Source: an uncultured Bacteroidota bacterium (GTDB lineage: Bacteria > Bacteroidota > Bacteroidia > NS11-12g > UBA955). Taken from it: DNA of 17,280 nucleotides. The stretch lies in assembly GCA_903879775.1 (NCBI GenBank), contig CAIRMY010000096.1:1-17280 (forward strand), in the 5' to 3' direction. Shown piece by piece: positions 1 to 7,464 of the stretch; position 1 is the first letter of the stretch; each line of letters opens with the position of its first letter. Both the position numbers and the translations under genes were made by a program. The notes under the pieces were generated by a model. The model had not been told where the DNA came from, made no database searches, and saw nothing but the letters and a program-made list of their open reading frames with translations.

Positions 1-1
1 A

Positions 2-682
2 TTTTCTGCAAATAATGAAATACAAGCCCAGTCGAATCCGGGATTCATGGGCAAAACAGGCTTGGTTCAGTTTGATTTAACAGGATTGATGGGGAATTTG
101 ATTTATGAAGGACCAGCGTTAAAGGTAAATTATGGTTTTTCATACGAAAAGGCCAGAGATCAAAATTTCGCTTGGAATTTTGGTTACAGCCAAACAAATC
201 AAACCATGGATTACAACATGATTGTTGGTGAATACTTGACTTACTATGACAATGGCCAATATAATAATGTTAGGGATAAATCATCTTTTGATTATTCATT
301 TTCTGAGTTTAAAGTGACGCCAAAATGGTACAATGCTTCTCAGGGAGCTGTTTCTCCTTATGGTGCATACAATGGGTTGGAACTTTCTTTGGGATTTTTA
401 AATATAAGCAATGCAAATAAAGAACAATGGAGACAACCATTATCCACAGACGATGGCGATAAATTAAATTCAATTCCAAGCGTCACAGTTTTTTCTGCAA
501 GCTATATTTTTGGAGGTAGAAGAATGGTTACAGATCAAATTGGAGTTGACTTTACATTAGGCATGGGTTATACATTGTATCAGACATTGCCAGGTAATTT
601 GATGGATTACGTTGAAGGAGATTCCTATGCGGAAACAATTGAAGAGTTTTATCATGACATCGACATAAAAAAAAGGGGCTAA
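2..682 (+). CDS. Probable outer-membrane beta-barrel protein, 5' end cut by window
   Basis: The reading frame is open to the left edge, so the ATG at 47 is most likely internal and the true start lies upstream. The residues before it (FSANNEIQAQSNPGFMGK) look like the tail of a signal peptide ending in AQ followed by a mature N-terminus, so perhaps only a short N-terminal piece is missing. The protein is rich in aromatic and glycine residues and has alternating strand-like segments (ALKVNYGFSYEK, SVTVFSASYIFGG, IGVDFTLGMGYTLYQ), as in Bacteroidota outer-membrane barrels. I do not recognise a specific family and assign no function. The TAA stop lies inside the terminator hairpin that closes the gene. 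A periplasmic or secreted beta-rich protein is an alternative. Confidence 0.6.
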   Translation, partial: FSANNEIQAQSNPGFMGKTGLVQFDLTGLMGNLIYEGPALKVNYGFSYEKARDQNFAWNFGYSQTNQTMDYNMIVGEYLTYYDNGQYNNVRDKSSFDYSFSEFKVTPKWYNASQGAVSPYGAYNGLELSLGFLNISNANKEQWRQPLSTDDGDKLNSIPSVTVFSASYIFGGRRMVTDQIGVDFTLGMGYTLYQTLPGNLMDYVEGDSYAETIEEFYHDIDIKKRG

Positions 683-696
683 AAGCCCCTTTTTTT
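668..696. terminator. Bidirectional rho-independent terminator
   Basis: An A-tract followed by AAGGGGCT (673-680), a three-base loop and AGCCCCTT (684-691) forms a GC-rich stem of 8 bp, extended by A:T pairs to about 13 bp and flanked by an A-run on the left and a T-run on the right. It can therefore stop transcription from the left-hand + strand gene and from icd arriving on the minus strand. The stop codon of the + strand gene (680-682) is part of the hairpin. Confidence 0.9.
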
Positions 697-715
697 ATGG
701 TTAAATATTTTAGAA

Positions 716-1939
716 TTAAGCTAAACGCTTTTGTAATTCTTGGTTTAATTCTTCAAGGAAATCTTCAGTGTACAAATAACTTCCCTCAGGAACATTGTTT
801 CCATGGATACATACTGCTAAGTCTTTTGTCATTTTACCAGCTTCAACTGTATCTACACAAACTTGTTCTAAAGTTTGACAGAATTTAATGAGGGCTTCGT
901 TGCCATCTAATTTACCACGGTGCTCTAAACCTCTTGTCCAAGCGAAAATAGAAGCAATTGGATTTGTAGAAGTTTTCTTACCTTGTTGGTGCATTCTGTA
1001 GTGACGGGTTACAGTACCATGTGCCGCTTCAGCTTCCATTGTTTTACCGTCTGGAGTTACCAAAACAGACGTCATTAAGCCTAATGAACCGAAACCTTGA
1101 GCAACAGTATCGCTTTGAACGTCACCATCATAGTTTTTACAAGCCCAAACGAAATTGCCATTCCATTTCAATGCACTTGCAACCATGTCGTCAATTAAAC
1201 GATGTTCGTAAGTGATGCCTATCGAATTCATAGTCTCTTTAAATTCTTGCTCATAGATTTCTTGGAAAATATCTTTGAAACGACCATCATATTTTTTCAA
1301 AATGGTGTTTTTAGTGCTTAAATACAAAGGCCATTTTTTTGCAATTGCTTGGTTAAAGCAAGAACGTGCGAAACCACGGATACTTTCGTCGGTGTTGTAC
1401 ATAGCCAAAGCAACGCCATCACCTTTGAAGTTGTAAACTTCGTGTTCAATCACTTGACCATCTTCACCTTCAAACTTAATGGTTAATTTACCTTTACCTT
1501 TTGTAACGAAGTCGGTTGCACGATATTGGTCCCCAAAAGCGTGACGACCAATGCAAATTGGAGCTGTCCAATTTGGAACTAAACGTGGAACATTTGAACA
1601 AACGATTGGTTCGCGGAAAACAGTACCATCGAGGATGTTTCTAATTGTACCATTTGGGCTTTTCCACATTTGCTTTAAGTTGAATTCGATTACACGATCT
1701 TCATCTGGCGTAATGGTTGCGCATTTTATGCCAACATTGTATTTTTTGATTGCTTCAGCTGCATCAATCGTAACTTGATCGTTCGTTTGATCTCTGTATT
1801 CCATTCCTAGGTCGAAATATTTAATATCAATATCGAGGTAAGGTAGGATTAATTTGTCTTTAATAAAATGCCAAATAATGCGAGTCATTTCATCGCCATC
1901 CAGTTCTACAACTGGGTTCTCAACTTTAATTTTGCTCAT
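716..1939 (-). CDS. icd: NADP-dependent isocitrate dehydrogenase (eukaryote-like homodimeric type)
   Basis: This enzyme oxidatively decarboxylates isocitrate to 2-oxoglutarate with NADP+ in the TCA cycle (EC 1.1.1.42), in the cytoplasm. The sequence is strikingly like animal IDH1/IDH2. GRHAFGDQYRATD begins at residue 131, placing the isocitrate-binding Arg at 132 as in human IDH1. The stretch LIDDMVASALK (248-258) and CKNYDGDVQSD supply the metal-binding aspartates (about D250, D273, D277), and HGTVTRHYR (308-315) is the NADP-specific loop with R312 and H313. The 407-residue length fits the family. I chose the ATG at 1939 (MSKIKVENPVVELDGDEMTR) because the ten residues from the upstream ATG at 1969 are not part of the family and that ATG overlaps the promoter-like box. 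The gene appears to be monocistronic and ends at the two-way terminator. Confidence 0.96.
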   Translation of the reverse strand: MSKIKVENPVVELDGDEMTRIIWHFIKDKLILPYLDIDIKYFDLGMEYRDQTNDQVTIDAAEAIKKYNVGIKCATITPDEDRVIEFNLKQMWKSPNGTIRNILDGTVFREPIVCSNVPRLVPNWTAPICIGRHAFGDQYRATDFVTKGKGKLTIKFEGEDGQVIEHEVYNFKGDGVALAMYNTDESIRGFARSCFNQAIAKKWPLYLSTKNTILKKYDGRFKDIFQEIYEQEFKETMNSIGITYEHRLIDDMVASALKWNGNFVWACKNYDGDVQSDTVAQGFGSLGLMTSVLVTPDGKTMEAEAAHGTVTRHYRMHQQGKKTSTNPIASIFAWTRGLEHRGKLDGNEALIKFCQTLEQVCVDTVEAGKMTKDLAVCIHGNNVPEGSYLYTEDFLEELNQELQKRLA

Positions 1940-1966
1940 GAATAAGAATAGAAAATGAATTTCACA

Positions 1967-1974
1967 CAAAGATA
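1967..1974 (-). promoter_or_regulatory. Putative Bacteroidota -7 box for icd
   Basis: On the minus strand this reads TATCTTTG, a perfect match to the Bacteroidota -7 consensus TAnnTTTG, with 27 bases between it and the chosen icd start codon. No convincing -33 TTG is seen at the usual distance. The position independently argues against the upstream ATG at 1969, which would overlap the box. Confidence 0.55.
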
Positions 1975-2035
1975 ATGTTTTCAGTGAATAATGAGAACTT
2001 ATCTCGACAAAGAAATACTGCGTTTAAGTCAAAAA

Positions 2036-3244
2036 TCAACGATTTAGAATGATTTTTTGCGTTGAAATCAATTGATTATTTTGTTTGATTTCGGCAAAAT
2101 AGATTCCATTGGCATTTTTTTCCAGAGAAATTGGATATTCATTGTTTGGTTGTAAATTCTTTTGAGAATAAACAATTTCGCCAATATGATTGTAAATAAA
2201 CAATTCAAAATTATTTTCGTTACCTTCAATATTCATGAAGAAAGTTCCATGATTGGGATTAGGGTAGAGGTTAATATTGATTTTGTTTTCTGAGGGACTT
2301 AAACCGCTGCTGCTAGCAACGTAAGTGTCAACAGTTTCTGAAATTGTGACATGCCCAGATCCAGGTCCCATGTTTCCTGGGGTTACAACACCATAATAGT
2401 TATTGTACATGACATAAGGGAAAACAGGCGTTTGATTTTGGTCTATGGTTACAAAATATGCATAGATTCCATTTGGATAGTCAGGTGTAACACAATATCT
2501 TCCATTGCGTTCATCTAAATCTCCTGATCCAGCTATATATTCATGATCTTCCATAAAACAACCTAAGGGATAAGTTTGGTCTGGATTAGGTCCATTTGCG
2601 CGTGTTACCAAGTTCTTTAATTGATACCCAGTTGTCATTCTTTTAATTTTTCCTGTGCCATCCAAATTGGAGTATGCATAGGCCCCATAAATTGGCAATC
2701 CGTCCCAAGCATAACCAATAATGGGAGAATGTTTAGAAGAATCTTTTGAATCATATAAACATTTAGGACTTACATGGTGATGATATTCTCCATTTTGAGC
2801 AGCGTGACCCAGACAATTGTCAAAACTAATACCTTCAAAGAAATAAGCGTTTCTATTCCAAACGCCAGCACTGTTGTATGACATCCCATCAGAGGCGTTA
2901 TATATACTCACTCCATTGCTCCAAATGCCAACATGTCCCAATCCTACTTTGGTCGGCGTGTTGTTGTTTTTTACAGGTTTTCTGGTGATTTTAAAGACAA
3001 AATTCTGATTTGATGGCTTATTGGGGTTTGCTGTCCAAGGACCAATATCATAGCCAGGAATACAGGAAGCGCTTACATAAATATAATTTGCAGAATATTG
3101 TAATTTTTGGATGTTACTGGAGATACCATTGTAACCAGTTTTTCCATTGGAATTTAATATCCATGAAGTTAATTCGGGCTGCGCATTTGTGAAGTTGAAA
3201 TTGAAAAATGCTAAGATGATGAAAAAGTTGATTTTAAAGTTCAT
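2036..3244 (-). CDS. Secreted YHYH-domain protein with T9SS C-terminal sorting domain
   Basis: A 402-residue exported protein of unknown biochemical role. An N-terminal signal peptide (about residues 1-21, hydrophobic FFIILAFFNF then TNA|Q) is followed by a YHYH-type domain (about 60-290). The domain carries GHVGIWSNGVSIYN, the signature NGEYHHHVSP (Y154-H157, a YHHH variant), and IIGYAWDGLPIYGAYAY (175-191). A serine-rich stretch (VASSSGLSPSE) then leads to a type-A T9SS sorting domain with NLYPNPNHGTF, ending in KIILNR, which directs the protein across the outer membrane for surface attachment or release. Histidine clusters and several cysteines would suit metal binding, but that is inference. 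It lies between menB and icd, 31 bases after menB, with no clear functional link to either. A degenerate TATCTTTA box sits 19 bases upstream of the start. Confidence 0.85.
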   Translation of the reverse strand: MNFKINFFIILAFFNFNFTNAQPELTSWILNSNGKTGYNGISSNIQKLQYSANYIYVSASCIPGYDIGPWTANPNKPSNQNFVFKITRKPVKNNNTPTKVGLGHVGIWSNGVSIYNASDGMSYNSAGVWNRNAYFFEGISFDNCLGHAAQNGEYHHHVSPKCLYDSKDSSKHSPIIGYAWDGLPIYGAYAYSNLDGTGKIKRMTTGYQLKNLVTRANGPNPDQTYPLGCFMEDHEYIAGSGDLDERNGRYCVTPDYPNGIYAYFVTIDQNQTPVFPYVMYNNYYGVVTPGNMGPGSGHVTISETVDTYVASSSGLSPSENKININLYPNPNHGTFFMNIEGNENNFELFIYNHIGEIVYSQKNLQPNNEYPISLEKNANGIYFAEIKQNNQLISTQKIILNR

Positions 3245-3275
3245 TCGTTTTATTCGTTTGGTTTAAAGATATTTT

Positions 3276-4100
3276 TTATGGGAATTTAGGAAATTTTTGG
3301 AAATCAGGTTTGCGTTTTTCCAAGAAGGCATTTTTTCCTTCTTGAGCTTCCTCAGTTAGGTAGAACAATAAAGTTGCATCTCCGGCCAATTCCATCAATC
3401 CATGTTGTCCATCAAGTTCTGCATTAAAGGCACGTTTGAGCATTCTTATCGCCATTGGGCTTCTTTCCATAATGGTATTACACCAATTCACAGTTTCGTC
3501 TTCAAGGAGATCTAATGGAACAACTTTATTTACAAGCCCCATTCTTTCGCACTCAATGGCAGAATATTGTAAACACAAATACCAAATTTCACGGGCTTTC
3601 TTTTGTCCAACTATTCTTGCTAAGTAACTACTTCCAAAGCCACCATCGAAACTTCCAACCTTAGGCCCAGTTTGGCCAAATTTTGCATTTTCTGATGCAA
3701 TTGTTAAATCACATACAACGTGCAATACATGTCCACCACCAATGGCATAACCATTCACCATGGCAATAACAGGCTTAGGGAGAGAGCGGATTTTTTTATG
3801 TAAATCTAAAACATTTAGGCGTGGAACTCCATTTTCGTCAACATATCCTCCAACACCTTTCACATTTTGATCGCCTCCTGAACAGAAAGCTTTATCTCCA
3901 ATTCCTGTAAGAATTACAACACCAACATCTTGTCGTTCTCTACAAATATCAAAAGCCTTTAACATGTCCATCACCGTTTGAGGTCTAAAAGCATTGTAAA
4001 CTTCAGGTCTGTTGATGGTAATTTTAGCAATTCCCTCGTGAAGTTCAAACAAGATGTCTGAAAACGTTTCAATTGTGGTCCAGGTTCTTTGAGTCATCAT
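3276..4100 (-). CDS. menB: 1,4-dihydroxy-2-naphthoyl-CoA synthase
   Basis: A crotonase-fold enzyme that cyclises o-succinylbenzoyl-CoA to 1,4-dihydroxy-2-naphthoyl-CoA in menaquinone synthesis (EC 4.1.3.36), cytoplasmic. The 274-residue length is typical. Diagnostic segments are FCSGGDQ (72-78), VNGYAIGGGHVLHVVCDL (oxyanion hole region, about 115-132) and FGQTGPKVGSFDGGFGSSYLAR, with the catalytic Asp at 152. The Gly in QTG (145) corresponds to E. coli Gly156, the mark of type I MenB enzymes that use bound bicarbonate as catalytic base; type II enzymes have Asp there. The C-terminal EKRKPDFQKFPKFP is also MenB-like. Two consecutive Met codons leave the start uncertain by one residue. No other men genes are nearby, so it is detached from a men operon. 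It lies 35 bases after the outer-membrane-protein gene and has its own promoter-like box. Confidence 0.96.
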   Translation of the reverse strand: MMTQRTWTTIETFSDILFELHEGIAKITINRPEVYNAFRPQTVMDMLKAFDICRERQDVGVVILTGIGDKAFCSGGDQNVKGVGGYVDENGVPRLNVLDLHKKIRSLPKPVIAMVNGYAIGGGHVLHVVCDLTIASENAKFGQTGPKVGSFDGGFGSSYLARIVGQKKAREIWYLCLQYSAIECERMGLVNKVVPLDLLEDETVNWCNTIMERSPMAIRMLKRAFNAELDGQHGLMELAGDATLLFYLTEEAQEGKNAFLEKRKPDFQKFPKFP

Positions 4101-4108
4101 ATTAATTG

Positions 4109-4116
4109 CAAAAATA
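4109..4116 (-). promoter_or_regulatory. Putative -7 box immediately upstream of menB
   Basis: On the minus strand this reads TATTTTTG, a perfect TAnnTTTG match with only 8 bases between it and the menB ATG. If it works as a -7 element, the transcript would start roughly 4-6 bases before the start codon. It would let menB be expressed independently of the upstream sigma/anti-sigma operon. No -33 TTG is evident. Confidence 0.55.
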
Positions 4117-4135
4117 ATATAATTTGTGTTGTACT

Positions 4136-5299
4136 CTAATTTATGTTTGTTGTTAAAGTAAACCCTACAGACAAATTGTGACTCGGTCTATTATTTATGG
4201 TTGAATTCCTTCTGAAAATATCAGTCATTCCATATTTTGCATAAACTCCGATTTGTTTAAATTGTAAAACAGCAAATGGCGATACTACATAATTATTAAG
4301 TCCAAAATCGGTAAAAAACTTTTCTTTATCGCCATTTAAATACCTCACTTTACTATGACTTCTAACCAATGTTCCTGCCTGAATACCAATTTTCATTGAA
4401 AAAGTGGGATTGCGTTTTTTGTTTTGGAATCCCAATGCAATTGGAATGCCTAAGTAATTTGTGACCAATTTAGATTTATCAGCAATTCTGCCTGGGTTTT
4501 GGCCAGGATTGTCAAAGAAATATTCAAATTGATTGCCTTGATTTACCATTCGAATTTGGTTATTCTCAAATCTGTAATTTTGAATGTCGTAGGCCACTCC
4601 AATCCATGCTCTTAATTTACCTTTGATCAAATTAATTCCCCAGCTATGATCAAAACCTATTTGCAATGTTTTACCTGCATCTAACTCTGGCATCCTGTGA
4701 TAATCAATAACCATATTTGAAGGGTCTTGTTTGCCTAGTACATTTAAAAAACCCAAACTAAACCTACTTTGAGATACAACATCATTCGATTTTCGATTTT
4801 TACGTTTGATTTTATATCGTCTGTTTGGATTTTTGGGAGGCGGGGGACCACCGAATTCTCCATTTGGTCTATGTGGTGGTCTCATTTCTGGTGGGTGCAT
4901 ACGGTCGTCTGATTCAGCTCTTTCCTCCACAATTTTATCTTGGTTTGTAGAATTACGTTTGTACACTCTTGTATTATCTGTTGAAGGATTGTCGAGATTG
5001 ACAATTTTAATGATCGTATTGATTGTATCATTCACTTGGACTTTTTCGACACTAACATTCACATTTTTTAAATCGGTTGGAATTTCAGGCATATTTAAAG
5101 TTTTTCCATTTGCCCATTGCACAAGATCTTGAGCATATTTATCGATAACTACTTGCTTGGCGCCATTTCCAGTATCTTTTAGAATGGTGATTTTTTTAAC
5201 TGTCAAATTAGGACCATTTGAACCATTTGATTGTCCAAATATAAATGGGGTAAACCCGAATAAACTCAATAATAGGATTGTAATATCGCGATTTGTCAT
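4136..5299 (-). CDS. Outer-membrane beta-barrel protein with Pro/Lys/Arg-rich linker, linked to sigma/anti-sigma pair
   Basis: A 387-residue exported protein. It has a signal peptide (about 1-22, ILLLSLFGFTPFIFG|Q), an N-terminal periplasmic-type region of about 100 residues (roughly 30-130), a low-complexity linker rich in Pro then basic residues (about 133-170, with HPPEMRPPHRP, GPPPPKNP and RYKIKRKNRK), and a C-terminal half (about 178-387) of alternating aromatic/polar strands resembling a small porin-like outer-membrane barrel (FSLGFLNVLGK, AWIGVAYDIQNY, LSVGFTLTTNIN). It is the last gene of a three-gene operon, 17 bases behind the anti-sigma gene, and is probably a target or partner of that system. 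The exact family is not certain. The Pro/basic linker could contact peptidoglycan or span the periplasm; that is inference. Confidence 0.72.
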   Translation of the reverse strand: MTNRDITILLLSLFGFTPFIFGQSNGSNGPNLTVKKITILKDTGNGAKQVVIDKYAQDLVQWANGKTLNMPEIPTDLKNVNVSVEKVQVNDTINTIIKIVNLDNPSTDNTRVYKRNSTNQDKIVEERAESDDRMHPPEMRPPHRPNGEFGGPPPPKNPNRRYKIKRKNRKSNDVVSQSRFSLGFLNVLGKQDPSNMVIDYHRMPELDAGKTLQIGFDHSWGINLIKGKLRAWIGVAYDIQNYRFENNQIRMVNQGNQFEYFFDNPGQNPGRIADKSKLVTNYLGIPIALGFQNKKRNPTFSMKIGIQAGTLVRSHSKVRYLNGDKEKFFTDFGLNNYVVSPFAVLQFKQIGVYAKYGMTDIFRRNSTINNRPSHNLSVGFTLTTNIN

Positions 5300-5316
5300 T
5301 GTTTAAAATTGTCTTG

Positions 5317-6183
5317 TTATTTAAAAATTTGATTGACCATAGAGGCTGTTTCTGTTTGTATTTCAATTCCAACGCTAGGAAGCCATTTCTTTTCTTTTTT
5401 TGATGTTACAAATTTTATTTTGGGAAATTGTCCTTTTTTCAACATTTCTTTTGCCTCTTTTACCCAAATTTCATTCAGCTCGGCGGTTTCTAATTCCTCC
5501 GCTGACAATAAAGGTTGCTCTACAAGTTTAACTTCGGTAACAATTTCAGAAACTTCAATATTTTTAGATACTTCCACTTCTTGATTGTTGGAATTTATGA
5601 GTAACCATTTTAACATCATTTGTTTCTTTTCTGAATTGCTTAAATATTGATTGTCTACAAGTTGGTTTAAAAATTGATTTTCGTCAATCAATTTTGTAGA
5701 AGGCTTAAATGCCTTACCTCTGAAAGAAACCAATGGTTTAATTTGTTCTGTGATCGATTTAGGGGTATAAGCCGATACCAATCTATGTGTTTTATTTAAT
5801 TCAGATTTAGCTGGCTTAATTTCTGGCTTTAAAGTTTGCTCAGATTGAATCGTTGAAACTTCTTGCTTGATTTTTAATGTACTTTGATTTACTTTTTGAG
5901 AAACGATCATGTATCCCCCAATCATGAGTAATATAGCCGCTGCCGAATATTGGAAGTATAAATTTTTAAATATTGTGAAGGTTGACTTTTTGAGTAGCCC
6001 TTGCTTGTTTGGAAATTGAATTTCCTGAGGTTCTAAATAAGTTAATTTTAGTGTTTGATAGAAATGATTTAAAGATTCATTGTTGTTGATTTCTCTTTCA
6101 AGTTCATTTCGTTCTGATTCTGAAAGATTTCCCTCCAGTAATTCAAATATTTTCCATTGATATTCTTCTGAAATCTCTTTCAT
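5317..6183 (-). CDS. Putative membrane-anchored anti-sigma factor
   Basis: A 288-residue protein with a cytoplasmic N-terminal segment (1-76), one transmembrane helix (about 79-95, AAAILLMIGGYMIVSQ) and a periplasmic C-terminal region of about 190 residues. The N-terminus WKIFELLEGNLSESERNELE resembles the short helical sigma-binding modules of Bacteroidota anti-sigma proteins, but no zinc-binding HxxxCxxC is present. The start codon overlaps the sigma factor stop as ATGA (4 bases), indicating translational coupling, which is the main reason for the call. The periplasmic part is charged, has no recognised domain, and may be the sensor. I infer that it holds the ECF sigma factor at the membrane until an envelope signal arrives. 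Confidence 0.72.
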   Translation of the reverse strand: MKEISEEYQWKIFELLEGNLSESERNELEREINNNESLNHFYQTLKLTYLEPQEIQFPNKQGLLKKSTFTIFKNLYFQYSAAAILLMIGGYMIVSQKVNQSTLKIKQEVSTIQSEQTLKPEIKPAKSELNKTHRLVSAYTPKSITEQIKPLVSFRGKAFKPSTKLIDENQFLNQLVDNQYLSNSEKKQMMLKWLLINSNNQEVEVSKNIEVSEIVTEVKLVEQPLLSAEELETAELNEIWVKEAKEMLKKGQFPKIKFVTSKKEKKWLPSVGIEIQTETASMVNQIFK

Positions 6184-6668
6184 AAATAATCCTCCATTTT
6201 CCCCAATATTTTTTGTAGTGCTTGTCGGCCTCTAAAGATTGTAATTTTCACTTGACTTTCATTTAATCCTGTGATTTCTCCAATTTCAGCATAACTATAT
6301 CCCTCATAATCACGAAGTAAAATAACATTTTTTTGAATTTCTGAAATTTCATTGAACGCTTTTTCAAGGATTTGTTTAAGTCCCTTATATTCAGTTTGCG
6401 TAGAATGCGATTCTGGAATGTTCGATGTTTCCAGATCCACTTCATTTCTTTGTTTTCGTATGATGTCAATCATGCTATTATAGGCAATTTTAAATAAATA
6501 GGCTTTGTATTTTGTTGATTCCACTTTGTCTTTATTCAACCATAACTTTTCGAATGATGTTTGCACAATTTCTTGGGCATCTTCAACCACCTTGATGTTC
6601 TTCAAAGCAAACCTAAATAAGGCATCACTTTGTGAATATACAATTTGGTTGTACTCTTCAATGGTCAT
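6180..6668 (-). CDS. ECF-type RNA polymerase sigma factor (sigma-70 family)
   Basis: A 162-residue protein, the usual size for extracytoplasmic-function sigma factors. Region 2 covers about residues 8-72, with DAQEIVQTSFEKLWLNKDK and KAYLFKIAYNSMIDIIRKQR for core binding and -10 recognition. Region 4 covers about 105-155, with EIQKNVILLRDYEGYSYAEIGEITGLNESQ as the helix-turn-helix for -35 recognition. The intervening linker is short and there is no region 1 or 3. It heads an operon with the anti-sigma-like and outer-membrane genes, and is divergent from the methyltransferase gene across 55 bases. The signal and regulon cannot be read from the sequence. Autoregulation is likely by family habit but no clear promoter was found for it. 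Confidence 0.92.
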   Translation of the reverse strand: MTIEEYNQIVYSQSDALFRFALKNIKVVEDAQEIVQTSFEKLWLNKDKVESTKYKAYLFKIAYNSMIDIIRKQRNEVDLETSNIPESHSTQTEYKGLKQILEKAFNEISEIQKNVILLRDYEGYSYAEIGEITGLNESQVKITIFRGRQALQKILGKMEDYL

Positions 6669-6708
6669 TTGGTGTAGAATAAACGGATAAAAATTACTTT
6701 AGTTACAA

Positions 6709-6716
6709 TAACTTTG
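6709..6716 (+). promoter_or_regulatory. Putative -7 box upstream of the methyltransferase gene
   Basis: TAACTTTG matches TAnnTTTG perfectly and is separated from the start codon at 6724 by 7 bases, implying a leader of only a few nucleotides. It would drive the methyltransferase / PAP2 phosphatase pair. No TTG is seen at the -33 distance. Confidence 0.55.
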
Positions 6717-6723
6717 AAAAATA

Positions 6724-7464
6724 ATGACGAAGGTGACTGAAAATTGGTTTAAAACATGGTTCGATACAAATTACTACCATATTTTATACAAACATAGAGA
6801 TAACGAAGAGGCAACTCTATTTATTGGCAAACTTGTCAATAAATTGAAATTATCTCCCGGTTTAAAAGTTGCAGATATTTGTTGTGGCAAGGGTAGACAC
6901 AGTCTTGAATTGTCTCACTATGGGTTGAAGGTCTGGGGTATGGATTTGAGTGATAACAGCATTCAATATGCAAAATCCATGGCTAATGAACTTACGAGTT
7001 TTGATGTTCACGATATGCGGATCCCTTTTCCTCAAAATGATTTCGATGCAGTTTTCAATCTATTTACGAGCTTTGGTTACTTTGAAAATCCTTTGCAAGA
7101 CCAACAATGCTTAGAAAATATTTTTAACGCATTAAAATCTGGAGGGACATTCATTCAAGATTATATCCATGCCACTTATTTTACTCAGAATTTTCCTTTG
7201 AGCGAAGAGAAATTGATTGATCAAGTTTCTTTTGGGATTTCTAAATATGTTCAAGATGGTTTTATTGTGAAGGAGATAAAAGTTAGAGATGATCAATTTG
7301 AAGATGTGTTTTTTGAGAGGGTAAAAATTTATACTCTAGATGAGTTGGTTGACTTACATGAAAAAGCTGGTTTTTTGGTTGAGAATGTATTTGGAGATTA
7401 TCACTTAAATGCGTTTTCTGCAAAAGAATCTCAAAGAATTATTATAAATTCCCGCAAAAAATGA
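6724..7464 (+). CDS. Class I SAM-dependent methyltransferase
   Basis: A 246-residue Rossmann-fold methyltransferase. Motif I is VADICCGKGRHSLEL (about 49-63), followed by the acidic ribose-binding residue at D74 in VWGMDLSDNS, a motif II/III region at NDFDAVFNLFTSFGYF (about 105-120), and LKSGGTFIQDYIHATYF. SAM binding is well supported but the acceptor is not identifiable. The gene overlaps the following PAP2 phosphatase gene by 4 bases (ATGA), so the two are probably translated together. That may suggest a shared membrane- or lipid-related role, though this is only contextual. Confidence 0.88.
   Translation: MTKVTENWFKTWFDTNYYHILYKHRDNEEATLFIGKLVNKLKLSPGLKVADICCGKGRHSLELSHYGLKVWGMDLSDNSIQYAKSMANELTSFDVHDMRIPFPQNDFDAVFNLFTSFGYFENPLQDQQCLENIFNALKSGGTFIQDYIHATYFTQNFPLSEEKLIDQVSFGISKYVQDGFIVKEIKVRDDQFEDVFFERVKIYTLDELVDLHEKAGFLVENVFGDYHLNAFSAKESQRIIINSRKK

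Noticed and set aside
47..682. The ATG at 47 as a true gene start
   Set aside because: The frame is open to the window edge and the preceding codons look like the end of a signal peptide and mature N-terminus.
697..888. Small + strand open frame antisense to icd
   Set aside because: It lies within the well-conserved icd coding sequence, starts in the terminator T-run region and has no family-like content; the other antisense frames in the window were rejected for the same reason.
1940..1969. Longer icd start adding MCEIHFLFLF
   Set aside because: The extra residues do not belong to the family, the ATG overlaps a perfect TAnnTTTG box, and the shorter form aligns residue-for-residue with animal IDH numbering at Arg132.
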